Part shown: positions 1 to 6,815 of the stretch, in pieces
Position numbering within the stretch: the stretch's first letter is position 1
Layout: the number at the start of each line of letters is the position of its first letter
Origin: Planctomycetaceae bacterium
GTDB lineage: Bacteria > Planctomycetota > Planctomycetia > Planctomycetales > Planctomycetaceae
Length of the DNA: 7,016 bases
Reading direction: 5' to 3'
Assembly: GCA_015487825.1 (NCBI GenBank)
Contig: WFOZ01000806.1
Coordinates: forward strand, 1 to 7,016
The notes under the pieces: model-generated
Databases searched by the model: none
What the model was told of the DNA's origin: nothing
Seen by the model: only the letters and a program-made list of their open reading frames with translations
Program-made: the position numbers and the translations under genes

Positions 1-1200
1 AACTCGCGTACCCAATATGTTATTACATACCGCCTCTCGTGCTTGATGTTCGAGCATTGGTACGTGTTTGTAGGCCGCCGCATGAAATACTACTTCAGGC
101 CGATGACTTGCAAAAACTCGATCTACTGCTCCTGAATCTCGCACATCGCATAGCTTTACGTGAAGCTGAAGATCGGGGTAGTCTCGCCCAAGTTCCAGTT
201 CGAGGTTGTATAGATTGAATTCGCTGTTCTCCAGTAAGATCAGCTCATCTGGTTCAAGACGTGCGAGCTGTCGACACAGCTCAGAGCCGATAGAGCCCCC
301 TGCTCCTGTAACCATCACTCGTTTACTTGACAAGCCTGTTCGGATAGCATTCCAGTCTAGGGAAACCGGTTCACGTCCCAGCAAATCCTCGATGGAAACC
401 TCTCTTAGTTCGTTCACACCAACCTTACCTGACATCAAGTCTTCGATGCGCGGTAATGTGCGCACAGGTACTCCTGCTTCCTCAGCGAGTTCAACTACTC
501 TTCGTATCTGTTTTGAATTTGCTGACGGGATTGCCAAAATTACTGCCTCTACCGACAGCGCCTGTACTATGCGAGGTATATGATCACACCCCCCCAGTAC
601 CCGAATCCCATGTATCTCCCGGCCTTCCTTTCCAGGCTCATCATCGACAAATCCGACAGGCAGATAAGTGTGCCCAGGATCCCGTAGCAGGTCACGTACC
701 AGCATCTCACCTGCACGACCCGCACCGACCACCAGAACCCGTTGACCAATATGCACAGGAAAATGGAAATCCTTGATCCATCGGTAAAAAAAACGGGGTC
801 CGCTAAGCAAACTCACAAGCAATATAATATAGAAAAGCGGTACAGTGCGGGGGATTTCCTGAAGGCGTGTCCAGAGAAAAAGGAGTGCAAAAGAAATCAC
901 TACTCCTGCTGCTACTGCCTTAAGGATTCGCAGCAGATCGGGCATAGAAGCAAAGCGCCACATTCCACGATAGAGACCAAAATACCAGAAGCAAGCACCT
1001 TGTACCGGCACCAACACCCAAATTGCCTGTTGCATGGTTGCAATCATTTCTGATGGTATTACGCCTAGATTGAAACGCATCCAATAGGCACCCAGCCATG
1101 CCAGCGGTATCATTGCCAGATCCAGCAATGCAACCACCAGTGTTTTCCTTGCACCAGCTAGTACTTTATGTATGCGACTTCTCACAAGTGCACCTTTCAT
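1..1200 (-). CDS. wbpM: WbpM/FlaA1-family UDP-GlcNAc 4,6-dehydratase, 5' part (first 400 codons)
   Basis: Membrane-anchored nucleotide-sugar dehydratase. The family converts UDP-GlcNAc to UDP-4-keto-6-deoxy-GlcNAc, a precursor of QuiNAc, FucNAc and related amino sugars. The frame opens with ATG at 1200 and has no stop to position 1, so it is truncated by the window edge; long WbpM-type members have about 600-660 residues. Seen: four hydrophobic segments near residues 20-42, 58-76, 92-111 and 119-136; a first Rossmann motif GAGRAG at 159-164; a second nucleotide-binding motif TGAGGSIGSE at 298-307, which begins the catalytic SDR domain; then HAAAYKHVPMLE at 373-384, typical of the family. The catalytic S/T-M-K residues would lie beyond the window and cannot be checked. 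It follows the wbpL-like gene by 8 bp, so they are probably co-transcribed. GTG at codon 6 (1185), preceded by AAGGTG, is an alternative start. Confidence 0.95.
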   Translation of the reverse strand, partial: MKGALVRSRIHKVLAGARKTLVVALLDLAMIPLAWLGAYWMRFNLGVIPSEMIATMQQAIWVLVPVQGACFWYFGLYRGMWRFASMPDLLRILKAVAAGVVISFALLFLWTRLQEIPRTVPLFYIILLVSLLSGPRFFYRWIKDFHFPVHIGQRVLVVGAGRAGEMLVRDLLRDPGHTYLPVGFVDDEPGKEGREIHGIRVLGGCDHIPRIVQALSVEAVILAIPSANSKQIRRVVELAEEAGVPVRTLPRIEDLMSGKVGVNELREVSIEDLLGREPVSLDWNAIRTGLSSKRVMVTGAGGSIGSELCRQLARLEPDELILLENSEFNLYNLELELGRDYPDLQLHVKLCDVRDSGAVDRVFASHRPEVVFHAAAYKHVPMLEHQAREAVCNNILGTRV

Positions 1201-1208
1201 CAGCGGTT

Positions 1209-2216
1209 TTAGACAGCTCTTTTCTTCTGCTCATATACTTCTACCCAAATCATGGCGAAGACATGAACCAACAACACGGACCCTAGCAAACCCCACTGGG
1301 CTAATGGATTCAGGCTAACAGCCCAAAGTGCCGCCAGCGTACAGAATGCCATGAATCCATACTCCCATAGCACCGTTTTTCGGTGTCCCCAACCCATCCG
1401 CACCAACCGCTGGTAGTAGTGAGTACGATGAGGCTGCCACACCCGCTCACCTCGTTGCAGTCTTCGGGCCAGCGTGATTGTGGCATCAAGGATGAACGGG
1501 GTGAAGGCCATGGTTCCTACCCAGAGCGGAAACAGCGCCTGCCTATGCGCCAACAATATTAGTCCGGCCGCTAGAAACCCTATGGAAGTACTGCCTACAT
1601 CTCCCATGAATAGCCGTGCAGGTGGAAAATTGAACCATAGGAATCCGATAGCTGCCGCCGCAATCACGGCGCATAGCAAGGCATAAGCATCATCTCCGGC
1701 CAACCATCCCAACATAGCCATGGTGGCAAAACCGAATACCGTCATCCCACCGGCAAAACCATCCATGCCATCCATGAAATTGTAGAGGTTAGTCATCCAG
1801 ACAACAAATAGCCAGCCAAAAACAATCCCGATCTCGGTTGGCCAGACATGACCTCCAGGCAGCGGCAGCTCAGTAGGCCATCCCACCTGCGCCAACAATA
1901 TCCCTGCTAAAAGTCCCTGTACCAGGAAGCGATTTAAGGGTGATAGGTGATGGAGATCATCTAAAAAGGAGAATGCCCCCAATATCAGCGTCAACACTGC
2001 AATCCAAAGGAGTTCATTAGACGGCGAATGAAATAAAATCATTGAAAGTGCCAGTCCGGCCAGTATTCCCAACCCCCCACCTTTTGGCACCGGTTTCTCG
2101 TGCAAGGAACGGTCGTTTGGATGATCCATGAAACGTCCTCCTGCTTGGATTAAAGCGATGCAAATAACCCATGAAACAATTGCTGCCAGCGGAATGATAA
2201 ACCAGTCTATTTTCAT
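1209..2216 (-). CDS. wbpL: WbpL/WecA-type polyprenyl-phosphate sugar-1-phosphate transferase (335 aa)
   Basis: Integral inner-membrane enzyme of the MraY/WecA superfamily. It transfers a HexNAc-1-phosphate (QuiNAc, FucNAc or GlcNAc type) from a UDP-sugar to undecaprenyl phosphate, which starts a polysaccharide repeat unit. Seen: about ten hydrophobic segments; PKGGGLGI at 44-51; FLDDL at 84-88, with the Asp pair that binds Mg/substrate; NLYNFMDGMDG at 143-153, with catalytic-type Asp residues; LFMGDVGS at 202-209; and the cytoplasmic HRTHYYQRL at 263-271. The last motif and the compact length favour the WbpL-like branch over MraY. An in-frame TAG three codons before ATG 2216 makes that the first possible start, although no clear Shine-Dalgarno precedes it. 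The gene lies 76 bp after the SDR gene and 8 bp before the wbpM-like gene. A sampled stretch is about 55% GC, richer than the upstream SDR gene. The sugar specificity is not visible. Confidence 0.93.
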   Translation of the reverse strand: MKIDWFIIPLAAIVSWVICIALIQAGGRFMDHPNDRSLHEKPVPKGGGLGILAGLALSMILFHSPSNELLWIAVLTLILGAFSFLDDLHHLSPLNRFLVQGLLAGILLAQVGWPTELPLPGGHVWPTEIGIVFGWLFVVWMTNLYNFMDGMDGFAGGMTVFGFATMAMLGWLAGDDAYALLCAVIAAAAIGFLWFNFPPARLFMGDVGSTSIGFLAAGLILLAHRQALFPLWVGTMAFTPFILDATITLARRLQRGERVWQPHRTHYYQRLVRMGWGHRKTVLWEYGFMAFCTLAALWAVSLNPLAQWGLLGSVLLVHVFAMIWVEVYEQKKRAV

Positions 2217-2292
2217 GATATTCTACACATGGACTCCATCCCAAATGAGCCGACGACAATTTTTTACTACACCATTAGACTTTGCTTGCTTA

Positions 2293-3240
2293 TTACTTTA
2301 TTTTGATATAATGCTCGGCAGTTTTTTTTAATGCTGTTTCAATATCGACTGGAGGTGACCACTCGAGCAATTTTCGTGCCTTCGTAATATCAACCTGTAA
2401 TGAATCACATAGACGCCGAACCATGTCCTGTTTGCCAATTATTCCAGCTATCACCCTCAAAAGTTTTTCAGGTATGTATAGCATTACAGGCGGTTTTCCG
2501 AGAGCATTTCCTAGAATCCGTAATAGGTCCTTTATTGATATATCGCGGTCATCACCCGCTAAAAATATTTGATTTGCTGCAGCAGGGTGTGTTGTGCAAG
2601 TCATTATCAAATCGACCAAATTATCTAACGCAACGAATGTACGTTTACTTTTTATTGCGCCCAACGGTAGAGGTATCCCATGGTTGAGCAGTTCAATCAA
2701 TCTCCGAAAATTGCCTGGGGCATTTGGACCATAGACTAATGGCGGTCGAATAATAACCAATTCCATGTCACTTGCATGAGCCAACTTCTGCAGCCCTTGC
2801 TCCGCCTCATATTTTGATACTGCATAGGGTTCTATCGGATTCGGAGGATCATCCTCAGTAAAAGGTCGAATATTACGATTCCCGTTTACTCCAATCGAAC
2901 TGATAAAAACAAACCGTTTTATACCATTTTTTATTGACTGCCTTGCCAGATTCAATGTCGCTTCAACATTTATACGCCTGCAATCTTCCAATGGATTCAC
3001 AGATGATTCATTCAGAATGTGTGCGCGGGCTGCCAAGTGGACCACTACATCCACCTTCTCAAGCGCTGGTGTCCATTCAGTTGTTTCACTAAGCTCACCT
3101 ATCACAAAATCCTTATCACAACTCGAATTCCTAACCGCTTTTTTTACAATCCAACCTTGCTCTTCAGCAATTTCACAGAGTTTGCTCCCAATAAAACCAC
3201 TAGCCCCAGTGATTAGAATTTTCTTATTGTCTACATACAT
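2293..3240 (-). CDS. NAD-dependent epimerase/dehydratase (extended SDR), likely UDP-4-keto-6-deoxy-HexNAc 4-reductase, WbpV/WbpK/WreQ-like (315 aa)
   Basis: Soluble extended short-chain dehydrogenase acting on a nucleotide sugar. Seen: the Rossmann motif TGASGFIG at 11-18, a HLAARAH segment at 68-74, FISSIG at 112-117 supplying the catalytic Ser, and YAVSK at 139-143 (Tyr139/Lys143 of the YxxxK pair). RPPLVYGP at 165-172 is the conserved strand before the sugar-binding half. The length is normal for the family. From context next to wbpL- and wbpM-like genes, it most likely reduces the WbpM product to UDP-QuiNAc or UDP-FucNAc, as proposed for WbpV, WbpK and rhizobial WreQ; a true epimerase role cannot be excluded. 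An in-frame TAA lies three codons before ATG 3240, fixing the earliest start, and no strong ribosome binding site is visible. The gene is separated from the upstream glycosyltransferase by 257 bp. A sampled line is about 42% GC, visibly lower than the wbpL-like gene. Confidence 0.92.
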   Translation of the reverse strand: MYVDNKKILITGASGFIGSKLCEIAEEQGWIVKKAVRNSSCDKDFVIGELSETTEWTPALEKVDVVVHLAARAHILNESSVNPLEDCRRINVEATLNLARQSIKNGIKRFVFISSIGVNGNRNIRPFTEDDPPNPIEPYAVSKYEAEQGLQKLAHASDMELVIIRPPLVYGPNAPGNFRRLIELLNHGIPLPLGAIKSKRTFVALDNLVDLIMTCTTHPAAANQIFLAGDDRDISIKDLLRILGNALGKPPVMLYIPEKLLRVIAGIIGKQDMVRRLCDSLQVDITKARKLLEWSPPVDIETALKKTAEHYIKIK

Positions 3241-3337
3241 AACACAATTTTAACTCTGTGCTTTAATGAGCCAACACTCAGCATCCGTTAAAATTTCTGA
3301 TATACTGATACTCTGCTCAACATAACTATTTGTATGC

Positions 3338-3487
3338 TTAGTCGTACCACTTAATTCCTGTCAAAAAACATCCCAGCAGCATAGTCAAACTCACAAAGTG
3401 TCTAGAATATGCAACCTCTGGAAGAACTCCGGTCAAAAATGCTGACACATAGACATTGGTAACCGACAATCTGTAAAGATGACAGTA
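3338..3487 (-). pseudogene. Possible 3' remnant of a membrane-protein gene (49 codons, stop to stop)
   Basis: In the gap between the glycosyltransferase and the SDR gene, one minus-strand frame is open from just after a TAA at 3488-3490 to a TAA at 3338-3340. It reads like the end of a polytopic membrane protein: a hydrophobic stretch (VYVSAFLTGVLP, residues 12-23), a short polar loop with EVAYSRH (24-30), a second hydrophobic stretch (FVSLTMLLGCFLTGI, 31-45) and the terminus KWYD. There is no ATG before codon 36 and no ribosome binding site at possible TTG or GTG starts, so an intact small gene is less likely than a leftover 3' end. Wzy polymerases and integral-membrane glycosyltransferases end in comparable helices, but I do not recognise a family. 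A chance open frame of this length in AT-rich DNA remains possible. Confidence 0.4.
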
Positions 3488-3497
3488 TTATCAATAT

Positions 3498-4619
3498 TCA
3501 AGCTCGCGTCTTGTACAACAATTCGTTATAAATTCCAAGCGTCTCGTATACAACTTTCTCAACAGAGAAGAGACGTCTTGCTCGATCTCTACCAGCCTTT
3601 GCTAAGCTTCGACGAAAACCGGGATCTAACAAAAGTTTTTCGATGGCTCTAGCCAGCGCTATAGAATCTCTAGGAGGCACAAGCAGACCATTTTCTCCAT
3701 CGACCACCGCTTCTCGACACCCCGGAACATTACACGTTATAACAGCACGCTCGCATGACATGGCTTCCAGGAGTACTTTGGGTAATCCTTCACGATAAGA
3801 GGGCAAACAAACAAGGTTCGCTTGTGGCAATATGTCCTCCATTTCATTCTGAAATCCCCACCACTCTACAATCCCTTCATCTGTCCATTCATCAATTTTC
3901 TCCTTTGACACCGCCGCAGGATTACTGGTATCAGGCTCACCAACAAGCACAAACCGCGCCATGACTCCTCGTGCCTTCAAAATCCTAGCCGCTTCAACAA
4001 ACTCTCCGACTCCTTTGTCCCAAAGCAGTCTAGAAGGCAGCATCACAACTGGTATGGTTTTCAATTCTGGTAGTACACGAAAGCGCGACAGATCAACACC
4101 AGCACCTCGAATTAGTCGCAAGGATTTTGGCGAGATACCTAATCTCTTCAAAAATACACCATCGTCGGGATTCTGGACAATTACAAGACTACCTCTCATT
4201 GTCCAGGTCAAAAGCCACTGTATGAAAGGCAACAGGAACCCACCTCTGCCATTATCAGTAAACAGAAAACCTAAACCAGTCACTGCTGAGATGCGCCTCT
4301 TCACGCCAGCGATACGGGCAGCCAGATTACCCACTAATACTGGTTTTAGTGCCACCAAATGTACCAAATCAGGTTTTTCTTCTCTAAACAACCGCGCAAG
4401 CCGAAAGGCTACTACCAATTCCTTAAGGGGATTCATGGCGCGTCGATCCATTTCAAACGGTACAATCCGTATTCCAGCCATCTCAATCTCGGCTGCGCGC
4501 ATTTTTGGTCTTGTAGCCACGACCACATCGTGTCCTGCCTTCTTGGCAGCTAAGGCTAAAGGCAATCGGTGGGAGTAAAAATACAAATCCTCTGTCACTA
4601 CGAAAACTATCCTACCCAA
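3498..4619 (-). CDS. GT4-family glycosyltransferase (GT-B fold), WbpT/PglA-like (373 aa)
   Basis: Cytoplasmic or membrane-associated retaining glycosyltransferase that adds a sugar from a nucleotide donor to the growing lipid-linked repeat unit. Seen: an N-terminal acceptor-side domain starting IVFVVTEDLYFYSHRLPLAL (residues 4-23), as in capsule/O-antigen GT4 enzymes; RGAGVDLSRF at 171-180; the donor-domain entry SRLLWDKGVGEFVEAA at 196-211; and the EX7E signature, Glu277 and Glu285 in SYREGLPKVLLEAM. The start is TTG at 4619, overlapping the end of the upstream amidotransferase gene by 8 nt. GGAG at 4627-4630 sits 7 nt upstream, and family members begin at this point, so the rare start is well supported. 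The overlap suggests translational coupling. Donor and acceptor sugars cannot be read from the sequence; WbpT and PglA comparisons are from memory of family architecture. Confidence 0.93.
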   Translation of the reverse strand: MGRIVFVVTEDLYFYSHRLPLALAAKKAGHDVVVATRPKMRAAEIEMAGIRIVPFEMDRRAMNPLKELVVAFRLARLFREEKPDLVHLVALKPVLVGNLAARIAGVKRRISAVTGLGFLFTDNGRGGFLLPFIQWLLTWTMRGSLVIVQNPDDGVFLKRLGISPKSLRLIRGAGVDLSRFRVLPELKTIPVVMLPSRLLWDKGVGEFVEAARILKARGVMARFVLVGEPDTSNPAAVSKEKIDEWTDEGIVEWWGFQNEMEDILPQANLVCLPSYREGLPKVLLEAMSCERAVITCNVPGCREAVVDGENGLLVPPRDSIALARAIEKLLLDPGFRRSLAKAGRDRARRLFSVEKVVYETLGIYNELLYKTRA

Positions 4620-6549
4620 CCTGCGTCTCCAACCATGTCTGAAACATCAAAACATCCCAAAGATAATAATGCCAGCGACGCCTACCTGTAATATGCTCAT
4701 GCCACATACGTCGAATAGGCTTTGGGTCAAAAAAACTCTCCTCGCGTAAGCGCTTCTCGTCTAGAAGTGCCTCTGCCCAATCCATCAGTGGTCCACGCAA
4801 CCATTGTTCGATTGGCACACCAAATCCCATCTTTGGCCTCTCTATAAGATCACGCGGCACATAACGATACAAGACTTGGCGCAATAACCATTTCCCTTGA
4901 CCATCCCGAAATTTTAGAGACATGGGCACTTTCCAGGAAAACTCAACCACACGGTGATCCAAAAACGGTACACGCGCCTCCAAACTAACTGCCATACTTG
5001 CACGGTCGACTTTTGTTAGGATATCATCGGGTAGATAAGTTACACTATCCAAATACATCATGATCTCGCGTAATCCCTCTAGCTTCGGTAAACTTTCCGC
5101 GGAATTGAAAAGAGTGTCGGACTCTACACCTCCTTGTACCAGTGCAGCAGGATCCTTCCAGTGTGAAACAAGTGTGTGATAATATGACTCTACAGTACGT
5201 TCTTTGATTACAGCGGCCAGTTTAGGCAATCTATCCGCCAAGTGTGGTATCTGAAAATGTTTGGGAAGTATAGCATTCAGAAACTCCAATGGCGCGATTG
5301 GCACAACATGTAGTAAGCACCCCAGCAATTGTCGAAAAGGCTGCGGCAGCAAACGCAACTTTTCCCACATCTGATATCCTTGTGTATATCGTTCATACCC
5401 ACAAAATAGTTCATCACCTCCATCTCCAGACAAACATACCGTCACATGTTCTTTGGCTAAAGAGCACACAAGCAGGGTCGGAATCTGGGATGAATCCGAA
5501 AAGGGCTCATCCCATATACTAGACAAACTGGGAATAACTGACCTAGCCTCTTCTGGCGTTACATAGAGCTCAGTATGATCTGTACCCAAGTGCTTGGCTA
5601 CGGCTTTTGCATGAACAGCCTCGTTATAACCCTTTTCATGAAAACCAATGCTAAAAGTTTTAACCGGTCGTAAAGACTGGTCTTGCATCATAGCGGTAAT
5701 AGTTGTCGAATCAATCCCTCCCGAAAGGAATGCGCCCAATGGAACGTCCGCTGCCATACGCCGTAGAACCGCATCTCGTAAAAGCACATCCAGTTCTTCT
5801 TCAAAATCCACCGACACATCCTTGTCATTCGCAACTCCGGCTTCGGCTATTTGACGCAGGTTCCAATAACACTTTGGCTCTGAAATTTCCTGTCCCGCCT
5901 CTTGAATTACCACATAATGTGCTGCCGGCAGCTTACGAATGCCCTTGTAGATACTCCACGGTGCAGGCACATAATTGTGCCGCATATAGAGCGTTAGTGC
6001 TTCACGATCGATATCCCCCTGCCAGTCCGGATGAGCAGTCAAGCTTTTTAACTCAGAGCCAAAAAGAAATTTGCTTCCGTTACGTCCATAGTAAAGTGGT
6101 TTCTCCCCCAGACGATCCCGAGCTAAAAATAGTTTTCTCTCGACTTTGTCCCATAACGCGAATGAAAACATACCGTTCAGCCGTGTTAGCGCCTTCTCCA
6201 CTCCCCAATGCCGCAATGCCGCCAACAAGGTTTCAGTATCTGAATGTCCCTGCCACTCAAAGTGACCGCCTTCTTCTTCGAGTTCTTTCCGCAACTCAAT
6301 ATGATTGTAAATCTCACCGTTATAGACAAGCACAAATCTACCGCAGGGCGATATCATCGGTTGTCGTCCAGCCGAAGTTAAATCCAGAACTGCCAATCTA
6401 CGGTGTGCTAGTCCAACACCTGCTTCCTCATCAAACCATACACCCGAATCATCAGGCCCTCTATGGGAAATTGCTACGGCCATTCGCTCCAACACGACGG
6501 TATACGAATTGCGCGACTTACTCGACATAAAACCTGCTATACCGCACAT
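4612..6549 (-). CDS. asnB: AsnB-type glutamine-dependent amidotransferase (asparagine synthase family), O-antigen cluster member (645 aa)
   Basis: Two-domain enzyme that hydrolyses glutamine and passes the ammonia to an AMP-activated carboxylate. Seen in the N-terminal Ntn glutaminase domain: Cys2 nucleophile in MCGIAGF, SHRGPDDSG at 28-36, LAHRRLAVLD at 48-57, YNGEIYN at 76-82 and GHSDTE at 101-106. Seen in the synthetase domain: the ATP pyrophosphatase loop LSGGIDS at 275-281, SGDGGDE at 374-380, and LTKVDRASM (511-519) followed by EARVPFLDH (524-532). All key residues are present, so it looks active. The start is ATG 6549 because the Cys must be residue 2; a GTG 33 nt upstream would bury it. 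GGAGAG at 6560-6565 serves as ribosome binding site. In this neighbourhood it more likely amidates a sugar carboxylate (WbpS-like role) than supplies asparagine; that is inference. Confidence 0.94.
   Translation of the reverse strand: MCGIAGFMSSKSRNSYTVVLERMAVAISHRGPDDSGVWFDEEAGVGLAHRRLAVLDLTSAGRQPMISPCGRFVLVYNGEIYNHIELRKELEEEGGHFEWQGHSDTETLLAALRHWGVEKALTRLNGMFSFALWDKVERKLFLARDRLGEKPLYYGRNGSKFLFGSELKSLTAHPDWQGDIDREALTLYMRHNYVPAPWSIYKGIRKLPAAHYVVIQEAGQEISEPKCYWNLRQIAEAGVANDKDVSVDFEEELDVLLRDAVLRRMAADVPLGAFLSGGIDSTTITAMMQDQSLRPVKTFSIGFHEKGYNEAVHAKAVAKHLGTDHTELYVTPEEARSVIPSLSSIWDEPFSDSSQIPTLLVCSLAKEHVTVCLSGDGGDELFCGYERYTQGYQMWEKLRLLPQPFRQLLGCLLHVVPIAPLEFLNAILPKHFQIPHLADRLPKLAAVIKERTVESYYHTLVSHWKDPAALVQGGVESDTLFNSAESLPKLEGLREIMMYLDSVTYLPDDILTKVDRASMAVSLEARVPFLDHRVVEFSWKVPMSLKFRDGQGKWLLRQVLYRYVPRDLIERPKMGFGVPIEQWLRGPLMDWAEALLDEKRLREESFFDPKPIRRMWHEHITGRRRWHYYLWDVLMFQTWLETQVG
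4627..4630 (-). promoter_or_regulatory. Ribosome binding site for the TTG-initiated glycosyltransferase
   Basis: GGAG on the minus strand, 7 nt before TTG 4619 and inside the last codons of the amidotransferase gene. It supports the unusual TTG start and the 8-nt gene overlap. Confidence 0.65.
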
Positions 6550-6559
6550 CAGCGCATCA

Positions 6560-6565
6560 CTCTCC
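6560..6565 (-). promoter_or_regulatory. Ribosome binding site for the amidotransferase gene
   Basis: GGAGAG on the minus strand, 10 nt before ATG 6549. The spacing is slightly long but acceptable. It decides between ATG 6549 and the upstream GTG 6582, which has no such site. Confidence 0.6.
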
Positions 6566-6567
6566 GT

Positions 6568-6581
6568 TGCCAATATTGGCA
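6568..6581. repeat. 14-bp perfect palindrome TGCCAATATTGGCA upstream of the amidotransferase gene
   Basis: Uninterrupted inverted repeat ending 2 bp upstream of the GGAGAG ribosome binding site. As DNA it could be an operator for a dimeric regulator; as RNA it has no loop and is unlikely to form a stable hairpin. No known operator is recognised, and chance in an AT-rich leader is possible. Confidence 0.4.
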
Positions 6582-6582
6582 C

Positions 6583-6815
6583 ACTAAAAACTTCGATATC
6601 ATTACCTGAACATTTAATACTATTTGAGTTTGCGGCTCAATTTATTTGGTTGTTGTAAATATTTCTTTGTTCCTATCTGGCAGATGAACTTACTCACCCC
6701 AAGAATAGACTGATGACTATGCGATTATTTGCGATGAACTAATGTTTTTTCTGTCCAGCCAAGCACACAATGCACAGTAGTTTGCAATTAACCAAGTTTC
6801 AATATAAAGTCAATG
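6583..6815. other. AT-rich intergenic region upstream of the amidotransferase gene; no supported gene
   Basis: Low-GC spacer between the partial gene at the right edge and the amidotransferase gene; one sampled line (6781-6840) is about 28% GC. The longest minus-strand frame noted is 34 codons and resembles nothing known. A TTGACT hexamer (6808-6813) directly after the upstream gene's stop has a poor -10 match (TAATTG, 17-bp spacing), so an internal promoter here is only a weak possibility. I see no hairpin followed by a U-tract acting as a minus-strand terminator, so read-through from the upstream gene is plausible. Confidence 0.6.

Noticed and set aside
26..36. GGCGGTA on the minus strand, resembling the ops element (GGCGGTAG) of RfaH-controlled clusters
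   Set aside because: It is one base short of the core and lies deep inside the wbpM-like coding region rather than in a leader.
206..1053. Several short plus-strand frames of 100-125 codons
   Set aside because: They are antisense to the wbpM-like frame, which is open for all 400 codons and carries two nucleotide-binding motifs and four membrane segments.
2017..2259. Minus-strand 80-codon frame overlapping the start of the wbpL-like gene
   Set aside because: It is an out-of-frame shadow of a clear membrane transferase, with no ribosome binding site and no homology recognised.
3336..3364. Consensus -35 hexamer TTGACA (3359-3364, minus) as a promoter for the SDR gene
   Set aside because: At 17-bp spacing the -10 position reads CTAAGC, which is a poor match, and the hexamer falls inside the apparent coding remnant.
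3961..4578. Plus-strand open frame of 205 codons
   Set aside because: It is antisense to the GT4 glycosyltransferase with its EX7E motif, is Ser/Thr/Arg-rich and has no recognisable domain.
5703..6530. Plus-strand open frame of 275 codons
   Set aside because: It lies wholly inside the amidotransferase gene on the other strand, whose motifs are unmistakable; its translation is rich in Pro/Ser/His and shows no domain. It is a shadow frame.
6624..6640. Inverted repeat TTGAG/CTCAA with 7-nt loop as a terminator
   Set aside because: The stem is only 5 bp with two G-C pairs and there is no U-tract in the direction of the genes.
6620..6724. Minus-strand 34-codon frame in the spacer
   Set aside because: It is short, has no recognisable sequence, and a frame of this length is expected by chance.
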